From NCBI RefSeq assembly GCF_001513955.1, contig NZ_KQ948144.1:1423220-1487219 (forward strand): a DNA stretch of 64,000 bases, read 5' to 3'. The position numbers and the translations under genes are program-made. The notes under the pieces were generated by a model. The model searched no databases. It was not told the DNA's origin and saw nothing but the letters and a program-made list of their open reading frames with translations. Source of the stretch: Streptomyces pseudovenezuelae (GTDB lineage Bacteria > Actinomycetota > Actinomycetes > Streptomycetales > Streptomycetaceae). Positions 1-11,158 of the stretch are shown piece by piece; position 1 is the first letter of the stretch, and each line of letters starts with the position of its first letter.

Positions 1-638
1 CCGATGTGCTGCCTGAGGTGCCCGGGCTCGCCGAGCACTGGGGGCACGGTGTGGTGCACTGCCCGTACTGCCACGGCTGGGAGGTGCGCGACGAGCCCAT
101 CGGCGTCCTCGCCACCGGCCCGGCCTCCATCGGCCACGCGTATCTGTTCCGTCAGCTGACCGAGGACCTGACCTACTTCACCCACGGCACCGACCTGGAC
201 CAGGACAGCCGCGCCCGCTTCGCCGCCCGCGGCATCCGCGTCATCGACACCCCGGTCACCGAGGTCGTCAACGACACCGGCGGTGCCCTCGCCGGGGTGC
301 GCCTGGCGGACGGCCAGGTCGTGGCCCGCCGCGTCGTCGCGGTCGCCGCGCCGATGCAGGCCCGCACTCAGGGTCTGGAAGGTCTGGGCCTGCCGGTGCA
401 GGACCTGCCGAAGGGCCGCGGATTCGCCTCCGGCACGGCCGGCGCCACCGACGTGCCGGGTGTGTGGGTGGCCGGCAACGTCACCGATCTGGTCGCCCAG
501 GTCGGAGCCTCCGCAGCGGCCGGCGCACTGGCCGGCGCCGACATCAACACCACGCTGGCCATCGCGGACACCGACGCGGCCCTCCGCGCCGTCGCGGAGG
601 CAAGCCCCGAAGCGGCCGCGATGATCTCGAAGCCCTGA
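1..638 (+). CDS. NAD(P)/FAD-dependent oxidoreductase, thioredoxin-reductase-like (5' end outside window)
   Basis: Only the last ~212 codons are present; the reading frame is open to the window edge, so the FAD-binding N-terminus and true start lie upstream. The visible part begins with a CPYC active-site-like motif followed by HGWEVRD, typical of the thioredoxin-reductase-like flavoproteins common in Streptomyces. It continues through an NAD(P)-binding middle (GVLATGPASIGHAYLF) to a C-terminal FAD-contact segment (GVWVAGNVTDLVAQVGASAAAGALAGADIN). The CPYC pair suggests disulfide redox chemistry, but the electron-accepting partner cannot be told from sequence. An MFS exporter starts 79 bp downstream on the same strand. 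In Streptomyces such reductases also occur in dithiolopyrrolone and similar disulfide pathways; a housekeeping or detoxifying role is equally possible here. Confidence 0.85.
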   Translation, partial: DVLPEVPGLAEHWGHGVVHCPYCHGWEVRDEPIGVLATGPASIGHAYLFRQLTEDLTYFTHGTDLDQDSRARFAARGIRVIDTPVTEVVNDTGGALAGVRLADGQVVARRVVAVAAPMQARTQGLEGLGLPVQDLPKGRGFASGTAGATDVPGVWVAGNVTDLVAQVGASAAAGALAGADINTTLAIADTDAALRAVAEASPEAAAMISKP

Positions 639-656
639 GATCTCGGCCTGCCGCCC

Positions 657-675
657 GCTCGCCTCACGGGCGAGC
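657..675. terminator. small GC-rich hairpin between oxidoreductase and MFS gene
   Basis: A 7-bp inverted repeat, GCTCGCC / GGCGAGC, with a 5-nt loop lies just after the oxidoreductase stop codon. There is no U-tract. It may be a weak terminator or an mRNA-stabilising hairpin; the two genes could still be co-transcribed. Confidence 0.3.
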
Positions 676-717
676 AAGTGATTCCGCTCGTCCGCCCCGC
701 CCTCTCAGGAGCTACTG

Positions 718-2352
718 ATGCCCTTCCTTGCACATACCCCCGTGGAGAAAATGACCGGCCCTTACGCGCGGCGCTGGTGGGCGCTGCTCGTGCTGTGCCT
801 GAGCCTGCTGATCACGGTGATGGCGAACACGTCGCTGATCGTCGCCGCCCCCGACATGACCACCGACCTGGGCCTGAGCAGCAGTGATCTGCAGTGGGTC
901 GTCGACAGCTACACCGTTCCGTACGCGGCGCTGATGCTGGTGCTGGGCGCGATCGGCGACAAGTACAGCCGGCGCGGCGCGCTGGTGCTGGGCCTGCTGG
1001 TCTTCGCCGGCGGTTCGGTGATGGGGAGCATGGTCGACGAGACCCCGCTGGTCATCGTGGCCCGCGCGATCATGGGTGTCGGTGCCGCGGTCGTGATGCC
1101 GGCCACGCTGTCCCTGGTGGTCGCGACCTTCCCCCGCAGCGAGCGGGCCAAGGCCATCACCGCCTGGGCCGCGACCTCCGGGGTGGCGGTAGCCGTCGGC
1201 CCGCTGGTCTCCGGCTGGCTGCTGGAGGACCACGCCTGGGGCTCGACCTTCCTGATCAACGTGCCGATCGCCCTCGTCGCCGTGTTCGGCGCGCTCGCCC
1301 TGGTACCGCCGTCCAAGGCTGAGGGCATGGGCCGGATCGACTACGTCGGTGGTCTGCTGTCGATCGTCTCCGTCGGCTCCCTGATCTACGCCGCCATCGA
1401 GGGCCCGCACGCCGGCTGGGGCGCCGGCCCCGTCACCGCCGCCGTGGTCGCCGGTGCCGGTCTGGTCGCCTTCGTCGCCTGGGAGCTGCGGCACCCGCAC
1501 CCGATGCTGGACGTCCGGAAGTTCGGGCTGCGGCCCTTCACCGGCTCGATGCTCGCGGTGATGTTCTTCTTCTTCGGTATGTTCGCGGTGATCTACTACG
1601 CGACGCAGTTCCTGCAGTTCGTCCTCGGCTACGGCGCCCTGGACACGGGTGTACGGCTGTTGCCGCTGGGCGGCGCGGTGTTCCTCGGGTCCGCGCTGAC
1701 CGGGATGCTCACCCCGAAGCTGGGGGTGAGGGTGATGGTCGTGACCGGGATGACCGTCGGCACGGCGGGCATGTTCCTGCTCACCCAGATCGACAAGGGG
1801 TCGACGTACGGGGACTTCCTGGCGCCGCTGATGATGCTGGGCCTCGCGCTCGGACTGAGCATCTCCCCGGCGACCGACACGATCATGGGCTCCTTCCCCG
1901 AGTCCGAGCTGGGCGTCGGCGGCGGGGTCAACGACACCGCGCTGGAGCTGGGCGGGGCGCTGGGCATCGCGGTACTGGGCTCGCTGCTGGGCACGGCCTA
2001 CCGGGACGAGCTGACCGACCTGGTGGGCAACCGGCTCCCGGTGGAGGCGATGGAGACCGCAAAGGACTCGGTCGGCGCCGGCCTGGCCGTCGCGCAGAGG
2101 GTCGCGCAGGATCCCTCCGCCGGGCCCCAGCAGGCCCAGGCCGCCGTGGACGCCGTCCACCAGGCCTTCGCCCACGGAGTCGCCCAGACCAGCCTCATCG
2201 GCGGGATCGTCATGGCCGCCGGAACACTGATCGTCCTCGCGGTCCTGCCGGGCCGGCGCGGGTTCGCGAAGAAGGACGCCGAGCCGGGGGCCGGGACGGC
2301 GGCGAACAGCGAGGCGGCGACGGTGCGGGAGCACACCGGGTCCACTCGCTAG
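718..2352 (+). CDS. MFS transporter, DHA2 (EmrB/QacA) family
   Basis: A 544-residue integral membrane drug:proton antiporter of the 14-helix DHA2 group. The N-terminus (residues ~15-40) is the first helix. The motif DLQWVVDSYTVPYAALM (around residues 57-73), followed by GAIGDKYSRR (the family's loop 2-3 motif A), is diagnostic. Further hydrophobic helices follow to about residue 515, then a short hydrophilic tail. The ATG is preceded by AGGAG about 7 nt upstream. The family exports drugs, dyes or endogenous antibiotics; the substrate cannot be inferred. It follows a disulfide-type oxidoreductase on the same strand, so the two may form a small resistance or detoxification unit. Confidence 0.93.
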   Translation: MPFLAHTPVEKMTGPYARRWWALLVLCLSLLITVMANTSLIVAAPDMTTDLGLSSSDLQWVVDSYTVPYAALMLVLGAIGDKYSRRGALVLGLLVFAGGSVMGSMVDETPLVIVARAIMGVGAAVVMPATLSLVVATFPRSERAKAITAWAATSGVAVAVGPLVSGWLLEDHAWGSTFLINVPIALVAVFGALALVPPSKAEGMGRIDYVGGLLSIVSVGSLIYAAIEGPHAGWGAGPVTAAVVAGAGLVAFVAWELRHPHPMLDVRKFGLRPFTGSMLAVMFFFFGMFAVIYYATQFLQFVLGYGALDTGVRLLPLGGAVFLGSALTGMLTPKLGVRVMVVTGMTVGTAGMFLLTQIDKGSTYGDFLAPLMMLGLALGLSISPATDTIMGSFPESELGVGGGVNDTALELGGALGIAVLGSLLGTAYRDELTDLVGNRLPVEAMETAKDSVGAGLAVAQRVAQDPSAGPQQAQAAVDAVHQAFAHGVAQTSLIGGIVMAAGTLIVLAVLPGRRGFAKKDAEPGAGTAANSEAATVREHTGSTR

Positions 2353-2447
2353 ATCGCCGCCGGGCGCGGGTGTGGTCCACGGCCACGCGGATCCTCTGGT
2401 GACAGCGGTCCTTGACCATGGCGGTCACCGCTGCCGGCGTTGGACGG

Positions 2448-3101
2448 TCACCAGCCTCGTGCGCGCCACTCCGCGAGGTGGGGCCGCTCCGTGCCGATGG
2501 TGGTGTCGTTGCCGTGGCCGGGATAGATCCAGGTCTCGTCCGGAAGGACGTCGAACAGCTTGGTCTCCAGGCCGTTCATCAGGGAGTTGAACTCCGAGGC
2601 CTGTGTCGTCCGGCCAGGGCCCCCCGGGAACAGGCAGTCCCCGGTGAACACATGGGGATGCCCGTGCGGGTCGTCGTAGACGAGGGCGATCGAGCCGGGG
2701 GTGTGGCCGACCAGGTGGCGCGCGGTCAACTCGACGTGGCCCACGCGGATGACGTCGCCGTCGTCGACCGGCACGTCGGTGGGGACCGGGATGCCGTCGG
2801 CGTCGTCCCGGCCGGCGTACGTACGCGCGCGCGTGGCCGCGACGACCGCCGCGAGCGCCTGCCAGTGGTCGCCGTGCTGATGCGTGGTGACGACGGACGC
2901 GATGCCGTCGTCACCGATCATGCCGAGCAGGGTGTCCGCCTCGTTGGCGGCGTCGATCAGCAGTTGCTCGTCGGTGGCCCGGCAGCGCAGCAGATAGGCG
3001 TTGTTGTTCATCGGGCCGACCGCGATCTTGGTGATCATCAGGTCCTTGAGCTCGTGCACGTCGGCGGACCCGCCGACCGTCACCTCTCCGCTGTACGTCA
3101 T
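2448..3101 (-). CDS. MBL-fold metallo-hydrolase (glyoxalase II-like)
   Basis: A 217-residue protein of the metallo-beta-lactamase fold. The binuclear metal-binding motif THQHGDH sits at residues 73-79 (H74, H76, D78, H79). Downstream family histidines are visible in LVGHTPGSIAL, FTGDCLF and YPGHGND. This pattern fits hydroxyacylglutathione hydrolase-like thioesterases, which in actinobacteria would act on mycothiol rather than glutathione thioesters. The start codon lies 9 nt downstream of the stop of the mycothiol-dependent isomerase-family gene on the same strand, so the pair is probably co-transcribed and involved in thiol-dependent detoxification. The thiol substrate is an inference from context. 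Confidence 0.9.
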   Translation of the reverse strand: MTYSGEVTVGGSADVHELKDLMITKIAVGPMNNNAYLLRCRATDEQLLIDAANEADTLLGMIGDDGIASVVTTHQHGDHWQALAAVVAATRARTYAGRDDADGIPVPTDVPVDDGDVIRVGHVELTARHLVGHTPGSIALVYDDPHGHPHVFTGDCLFPGGPGRTTQASEFNSLMNGLETKLFDVLPDETWIYPGHGNDTTIGTERPHLAEWRARGW

Positions 3102-3110
3102 GGCGGCAGC

Positions 3111-3797
3111 CTATAGCGGGGGCAGCGAGGGAAGAGTGCCGCCGTGGACCGTCAGTGCCGAGCCGTCGCGGCGGCCGGCGAGCCAGCCCAGCAGGTCGCT
3201 CTGGCGGCCGGTGACGACGAGTGCGGGGTCCCCGGCGCCTCCCGTGGGGATCCGGCGGCCGTCCTCCTGCTCGACGACGAGCGCGGGTACGTCGGGACGG
3301 CCCCGGAACCGCGCCGTCAGGAAGTTGATCTCGCGCTGCGTGAAATCCTCCGGGAGGTCCTCCAGCTCGTACCCGATCCCGAGGTCCACATGGTGCAGCT
3401 CCACCTCGACCCATCGCCGGAACGGCACCCGGGACGCCGAGTCGGTGACCCCGTTGCGGAGCTCGACGGTGCGGGACCAGTCCGCCGGTACGGCCGCCTC
3501 CTCCTGGAAGCGGGCGGCACTGTCGCGGAGGTCGGCGAGCTGGACGTCGAGGGGGCGCGGGGCGTCGCGCTCGATGTCGGCGTCGCGCGCGTCCCCGGAC
3601 GGATACATGGGCCGGCCCCGCAACACGTTCACCAGGGCGTCGGCGTTGCGGGAGAGGTGCGCGAGGACATGACCGCGACTCCAGCCCGGCAGCCGTGACG
3701 ACTTGGTCACGGCCGCGTTGTCCATCTCGGCGGCTGCGGTCAGCAGCCGCTCCGTAGCACCACGTACAGACTCCAGGTCATGAGCGTGATCAATCAT
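3111..3797 (-). CDS. maleylpyruvate isomerase family mycothiol-dependent enzyme
   Basis: A 228-residue protein with the DinB-like four-helix N-terminal domain of the mycothiol-dependent maleylpyruvate isomerase family. RGHVLAHLSRNADALVNVLRG (about residues 44-64) and the later VEVELHHVDLGIGYE carry the metal-binding His and Glu/His residues typical of the family. A C-terminal SCP2-like domain (DPALVVTGRQSDLLGWLAGRRDG) follows. Members use mycothiol as a cofactor for isomerase or S-transferase reactions. It is divergent from uvrA and upstream of the MBL hydrolase. The actual substrate is unknown; most Streptomyces genomes carry dozens of these paralogues. Confidence 0.88.
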   Translation of the reverse strand: MIDHAHDLESVRGATERLLTAAAEMDNAAVTKSSRLPGWSRGHVLAHLSRNADALVNVLRGRPMYPSGDARDADIERDAPRPLDVQLADLRDSAARFQEEAAVPADWSRTVELRNGVTDSASRVPFRRWVEVELHHVDLGIGYELEDLPEDFTQREINFLTARFRGRPDVPALVVEQEDGRRIPTGGAGDPALVVTGRQSDLLGWLAGRRDGSALTVHGGTLPSLPPL

Positions 3798-3942
3798 GGT
3801 GCTGACCCTAGCTCCGCCACACCTTTGGGTGAAGGTGGTGAAGCTGTGCCGTTAATCGAAAGCACGTGCTATATGGTCGGGTGCGGCGTCGGGCATGCTG
3901 GATGGTCCGGGATTGTTATGCCTCCGGGGAATCCGACCGGCG

Positions 3943-3965
3943 TTGTCAGTGGCTCCCCCTAGTCT
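3943..3965 (+). promoter_or_regulatory. RecA-NDp / PafBC-type DNA-damage promoter of uvrA
   Basis: TTGTCAGTG, 8 nt, then TAGTCT matches the actinobacterial RecA-independent DNA-damage promoter consensus (TTGTCRGTG-N8-TANNNT) at every defined position. Transcription would begin near 3972, about 55 nt ahead of the uvrA GTG. I saw no actinobacterial LexA box (GAAC-N4-GTTC type) in the same intergenic region. Confidence 0.75.
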
Positions 3966-4026
3966 GAGAAAGCACGGGGGCCCCGCCCCTGTCACTCCTC
4001 TCAAGCCAAGAAAGGTGCGGACCGGC

Positions 4027-7092
<3,066 letters not shown>

Positions 7093-7106
7093 GCCGGAAC
7101 GACTTG

Positions 7107-7150
7107 AGCGAGCGGTGCCCCGCGGGACCTCCCGCGGGGCACCGCTCGCT
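7107..7150. terminator. bidirectional terminator between uvrA and the sugar kinase
   Basis: A perfect inverted repeat with 21-bp arms (7107-7127 and 7130-7150) separated by only two C residues. It lies between two convergent genes and has no U-tract, as is usual in Streptomyces. Confidence 0.85.
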
Positions 7151-7177
7151 TCGCCGCCGGCCTCTCCCGGCCCGCCC

Positions 7178-8089
7178 CTACAGCTCGCCCAGCTCGGACG
7201 CGTACGGCGGCTGCGCCCCGGCTCGTGAGCAGGTGATCGCCGCCGCGCGTGCCGCGAACCGCAGCAGCCGGGTCCAGTCCTCGGTGCCCAGGGCGTCGAG
7301 TGCCTGAGGGGACAGTGCGTCGAGGCGGGCGAGGCCGTGCAGCAGGGCAGCGTTCACCGTGTCGCCCGCGCCGATCGTGTCCACGACGTCGACCTGCTCG
7401 CCCGGGACCGGCAGCACCGCCCCGCCCCGGGTGAACACGGTCAGCCCGTCACCGCCATGGGTGACCACCACGGCCGAGGGCCCCGCGGCCAGCCACTCGC
7501 TCGGAGTGCCGCCCAGCCACAGCGCGTCCTCCTCGGAGAGTTTGAGCAGCGACACCGACGGCAGCCAGCTCTTGAACCGGGCCCGGTAGGCGTCCGCGTC
7601 CGGGATCAGCCCGGCCCGGATGTTCGGGTCGAGCGCGGTGAACACACCCTGCGCGGCCGCGGCCCGCAGCAGTTCCTCATAGGCGGTCGCCCCTGGTTCC
7701 AGGACGAGCGAGCAGGTGCCGAAGGACACCGCGCGCGTGCCGGCCGGGAGTTCGGCGGGGGCGGCGAACAGGCGGTCGGCGGTGCCGTCGACGTAGAAGG
7801 AGTAGGCGGCCGAGCCGTCGATGTCGATCGTGGCGACGGCGAGCGTGGTGGGTTCCGCACCGCGCTGCACGGCGGACACGTCCACCCCCGCCTCCCGGAG
7901 CCCGTCGAGCAGCGCCTCGCCGAAGGCGTCGCGCGAGGTGCGGGAGCAGAAGGCGGTGGGGGAGCCGAGCCGGCCGAGGGCGACCGCGGTGTTGTAGGGG
8001 CCGCCGCCGAGCGCGGGCTTGAGACCCGCGAGGGCACCCCTGCCCTGCGGCACCAGATCGATCAGGGCCTCACCGGCGACGACGATCAC
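7178..8089 (-). CDS. PfkB-family carbohydrate kinase (fructokinase/ribokinase-like)
   Basis: A 303-residue sugar kinase. The GTG at 8089 begins VIVVAGEALIDLVPQ, preceded by AAAGGA about 8 nt upstream; longer readings run into LacI-gene DNA. Family motifs are the N-terminal substrate lid GGGPYNTAVALGRLG (about residues 29-43) and the C-terminal DTIGAGDTVNAALLHG, whose Asp is the catalytic base and whose Gly residues form the anion hole. The product phosphorylates a sugar with ATP, most like fructokinases, but the sugar is unproven. It lies 83 bp downstream of a LacI-type regulator on the same strand, which suggests a sugar-inducible operon without its own transporter nearby. Confidence 0.9.
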   Translation of the reverse strand: MIVVAGEALIDLVPQGRGALAGLKPALGGGPYNTAVALGRLGSPTAFCSRTSRDAFGEALLDGLREAGVDVSAVQRGAEPTTLAVATIDIDGSAAYSFYVDGTADRLFAAPAELPAGTRAVSFGTCSLVLEPGATAYEELLRAAAAQGVFTALDPNIRAGLIPDADAYRARFKSWLPSVSLLKLSEEDALWLGGTPSEWLAAGPSAVVVTHGGDGLTVFTRGGAVLPVPGEQVDVVDTIGAGDTVNAALLHGLARLDALSPQALDALGTEDWTRLLRFAARAAAITCSRAGAQPPYASELGEL

Positions 8090-8172
8090 GAAACAGGTCC
8101 TTTCTCGAACTGCGGGGACTGAGCGGGCTGGGAGGAAGCGGAGGGCGGGGAGGACTCGGAGGACAGCGCCCG

Positions 8173-9219
8173 CTAACCGGGGTCCGGGCAGCCGCACGAG
8201 GTGCGGTGCATGAACGTGCAGTCGAGGCGTACGGTCCGGGCGGGCCGGTCCGGGCTGTCGAGACGTTCCAGGAGCACTCGTACCGCCCGGGCGCCGATCT
8301 CCCTGCTGGGCTGGGCGATCGCGGTGAGCCGGGGCGAGAACAGGTCGGCCCAGGCGAAGTCGTCGAAGCAGCACAGGGCGAGGTCGTCCGGTACCGAGAG
8401 ACCGTGCCGGCGCAGGGCGCGCAGGGTGCCGATGGTCATCGCGTTGTTGGCGGTCACGAGGGCGGTGGGCGGCGCGGCGAGGGCGAGCAGGGCGGCGGTG
8501 GCCCGTTCGGCTCCGGCCGACTCGGAGTCGCCGTGGACGACCAGGTGATCGTCGTAGGGGAGGCGGGCGGAGGTGAGGCCCTGCCGGTATCCGGTGATCC
8601 GTTCGGCGGTGGTGCTCAGTCCGGGCAGGCCGGCCACCAATCCGATGCGCCGGTGGCCGAGCCCGGCGAGATGGGTGACCAGCCCGGCCATCGGCTCGGT
8701 GTTCTCGGCGCAGACCTGGTCGAAGGGCTGAGGGCCGTCCACGTGGGCACCGGCCGGACTCCCGCCCACACCGTCGATCACCCGGTCGAGGAACACCGTC
8801 GGGACCTGGTGGCGCCCGAGGTAGGAGACGAGTTCGCGCGGGTCCGCCGAGGGCGCGACGATCATGCCGTCCACGCGTCGCTCGTGCAGCAGCTGGACGA
8901 CCTTGCGCTCGTGCTCGGGATCGTCGTGCGGATCGGCGATGAGCAGGCTGTAGCCGTGTTCCAGCGCACTCGCCTCGACGCCCTGGAGGATCTCCGTGAA
9001 ATACGGGTTGCTGATCGCCGACACCGCGAGCCCGATGGAGCGGGTGCGGGAGGTCACCAGGGAACGGGCCAGGGTGTTGGGGGTGTAGCCGAGCTCGTCG
9101 ACGGCGTCCAGGACGGCCTGGCGGGTGTGGGGCAGGACCGGCCGGGTGCCGTTGAGGACATGCGAGACGGTCGCCACGGACACTCCCGCGCTGCGTGCCA
9201 CGTCGGCCATGGTCGGCAT
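8173..9219 (-). CDS. LacI-family transcriptional regulator
   Basis: A 348-residue sugar-responsive repressor. The N-terminal helix-turn-helix and hinge MADVARSAGVSVATVSHVLNGTRPV (about residues 4-28) is textbook LacI/GalR. The rest is a periplasmic-binding-protein-like effector domain (GLAVSAISNPYFTEILQGVEA; CCFDDFAWADLFSPRLTAIAQPSREIG). It probably autoregulates and controls the adjacent PfkB kinase through the 30-bp palindrome about 80 bp upstream of its start. The C-terminus ends in a short Cys-containing tail (RTSCGCPDPG). Confidence 0.95.
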   Translation of the reverse strand: MPTMADVARSAGVSVATVSHVLNGTRPVLPHTRQAVLDAVDELGYTPNTLARSLVTSRTRSIGLAVSAISNPYFTEILQGVEASALEHGYSLLIADPHDDPEHERKVVQLLHERRVDGMIVAPSADPRELVSYLGRHQVPTVFLDRVIDGVGGSPAGAHVDGPQPFDQVCAENTEPMAGLVTHLAGLGHRRIGLVAGLPGLSTTAERITGYRQGLTSARLPYDDHLVVHGDSESAGAERATAALLALAAPPTALVTANNAMTIGTLRALRRHGLSVPDDLALCCFDDFAWADLFSPRLTAIAQPSREIGARAVRVLLERLDSPDRPARTVRLDCTFMHRTSCGCPDPG

Positions 9220-9298
9220 CGGGTTCCCCTCCCGGAACGGCGCCCACAGGCCACCGGAACGGCAGCCCCACGGCCGGAAGGTATCCCATTCAGCAGCC

Positions 9299-9328
9299 CA
9301 CGTAAACGCTTGCGCAAGCGTTTACGTG
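9299..9328. promoter_or_regulatory. 30-bp perfect palindrome, probable LacI operator
   Basis: A perfect 30-bp palindrome centred between 9313 and 9314. Its core CGCTTGCGCAAGCG carries the central CpG typical of LacI/GalR operators, and each half also contains AAACGCTT or its complement. It lies 80 bp upstream of the lacI-type gene. Autoregulation is inferred from position. Confidence 0.8.
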
Positions 9329-9409
9329 CAGTCACCGCCGTGCAGGCACCGTCGCCCGGCCACCGCCGTGCGGCCACCCCGTGACATCACCCCCGTGCCG
9401 TCGCACCGC

Positions 9410-10366
9410 TCACTCCCAGTCCCACCCGATCCCCACCACCCCCGACCGCACCCGCGGCTCGACCAGGTGCACCGAGTGGTGGTGGCCGGTGAGGGCGAGT
9501 TCCCGGCGGCCGCTGCGGGGTGCGGCGGGGGAGTGCTGGGCGAAGCGGTGGCAGCGCAGCGGCAGGGCGTTCTCGTCGAACCGGACCTGGAGCGCGTACT
9601 GCCCGCCGGGAGAGCCGAAGCCGCGGACGTACTCGCGGGACACCCCGCCCGTACCGTCCTCGACGCAGTACCGGAACAGGAAGGTGTCCCCGGCGCGCAG
9701 CCGGGCGTCGAGGAGCAGCTCGGCCACGAGCACCCCGGTGTCGTGGTGGGAACGGACGCGTCCGGTACGGCAGTTCTCCAGGGCGTGCACGGTCATGAGC
9801 TCCGGCACGCACCCCGGGTCGCCGTGGTGAACGGCGATGAAGCGGTCGACGCCCTCGCGCTGGGCACGCACGATGTGGTGCGACTCGCGGCTGCGCAGCT
9901 CGCGACGCGCCCCGATGCCTATCCGCTCATGATGGCCGAGGGTGTGCAGCCCGCCGTCGGGCGGCGCGTCCAGCTCGCCCAGCAGCTGCCCGAGGACGTC
10001 CGAGGCGGCGAGCAGGGAGCGGTAGGAGCGGGCCGCGGGCCGCTCGGCGGCCGACCGGTCGCCGTCCTCGGCGAGCAGCCGGATCAGTGACTCCTCCGGC
10101 AGCTGAAGGATCTCCTCCAGTGCCCGTACGGCCCGCAGGGACTCGGGGCGCTGCGGGCGCCGGGCTCCCTGCTGCCAGTAACTCAGGCTGGTGACACCGA
10201 CCTTGACCCCGTAGCGCGACAGATGGTGCTGGACGCGCTGAAGCGGCAGCCCCCGTGCGGCGATCGCCGCGCGCAGCGCGACATGGAAGGGGCCGCCTCG
10301 CAGGGCCGAGTCCAGTTCCGCGTCGGCGACGCTCACGACGTCCGCGTGCTGTGTGGCGTGCGGCAT
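9410..10366 (-). CDS. helix-turn-helix (XRE-like) transcriptional regulator
   Basis: A 318-residue protein with an N-terminal helix-turn-helix region (about residues 28-90: ALRAAIAARGLPLQRVQHHLSRYGVKVGVTSLSYWQQGARRPQ), where LSYWQQG resembles the recognition helix of Cro/XRE proteins that choose a DNA half-site. The C-terminal ~210 residues (from about SYRSLLAASDVLGQLLGELDAP) match no domain I recognise; they may bind an effector. The start is supported by AAAGG about 8 nt upstream of the ATG. Proteins of this layout are common in Streptomyces as uncharacterised regulators. It is transcribed towards the LacI operator region and its targets are unknown. Confidence 0.75.
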   Translation of the reverse strand: MPHATQHADVVSVADAELDSALRGGPFHVALRAAIAARGLPLQRVQHHLSRYGVKVGVTSLSYWQQGARRPQRPESLRAVRALEEILQLPEESLIRLLAEDGDRSAAERPAARSYRSLLAASDVLGQLLGELDAPPDGGLHTLGHHERIGIGARRELRSRESHHIVRAQREGVDRFIAVHHGDPGCVPELMTVHALENCRTGRVRSHHDTGVLVAELLLDARLRAGDTFLFRYCVEDGTGGVSREYVRGFGSPGGQYALQVRFDENALPLRCHRFAQHSPAAPRSGRRELALTGHHHSVHLVEPRVRSGVVGIGWDWE

Positions 10367-10576
10367 GCAGGGGCCTTTCTGTACAGGTCCGGGCGGCTGG
10401 TCAGGCCGTTCGTGAGGGTGTCGGGGCCGTCCGTGGCAGTGCCGGGGGAGGCTTCACATCCGTACGCCGTCGTTCCCGGCCCCGAGTTCCCCCGCATTGA
10501 AGCGTGTTGACCTAGTCCCGACAACACCTGTCGCCGAACCGCGGTGCACTCCCGGCCGGTGGGCACCCCTGTCCGC

Positions 10577-10951
10577 TCAGGTCGCGGAGGCCTGTCCGTC
10601 GCAGTCCAGCAGCTCCCTGATCGCGCGCGCCGACAGCGCCGACTTGGGCAGGAACCCCCGCGCCGGGCTGCCGGCGATCAGTTCCTCCAGGTCCTCCCGC
10701 GAGTGCGTGGAGATCAGGATGATGACGCAGGACACACTGCGGGCCAGTTCCACCGCCACGTCGAAGCCGCTCTCGCCGTCGAGGTCGAGATCGACCAGGA
10801 CGATGTCGGGGGTCAGCGCCGCGGCCCGTGCGAGAGCCTCGGTACCCGACAGTGCGACGCCGACGACCGGTATCCCGTCGCGTTCCAGCAGACTGCGCGC
10901 GGCCTCCAGGAACCGGATGCTGTCATCGACGAGAAGACAGCGCATGGACAT
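10577..10951 (-). CDS. single-domain response regulator (receiver only)
   Basis: About 124 residues, all receiver domain: the acidic pair D9/D10 (LLVDDS), the phosphoacceptor D54 (DIVLVDLDLDG), a Ser/Thr switch position (ILISTHS) and the conserved Lys (GFLPKSAL). There is no DNA-binding or enzymatic output domain. The start is uncertain between ATG 10951 and ATG 10945; similarity begins there although the frame is open further upstream. It is divergent from the solute-binding lipoprotein gene that precedes the large sensor kinase. It could act as a phosphate sink or a protein-interaction module for that kinase (inference). Confidence 0.8.
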   Translation of the reverse strand: MSMRCLLVDDSIRFLEAARSLLERDGIPVVGVALSGTEALARAAALTPDIVLVDLDLDGESGFDVAVELARSVSCVIILISTHSREDLEELIAGSPARGFLPKSALSARAIRELLDCDGQASAT

Positions 10952-11158
10952 GCGGACAGGGTCCCAACCAGCCGGTGACCGCGCTTTCCGGCTACCGGGA
11001 AAGACTCGGGCCGGATTGCTTCCCGGCACCTGGTATGTGCTCAAGTCCTGTGCCGAATCCGCCGGTTGCCGCTCACCCAGCGCAGCGAGAGGTCACGGGG
11101 GGTAGCATGTGGGCTGCCCTGGGGAGGCCGCGCAGGTCCGGTCGAGTGGGGGTGCGTG

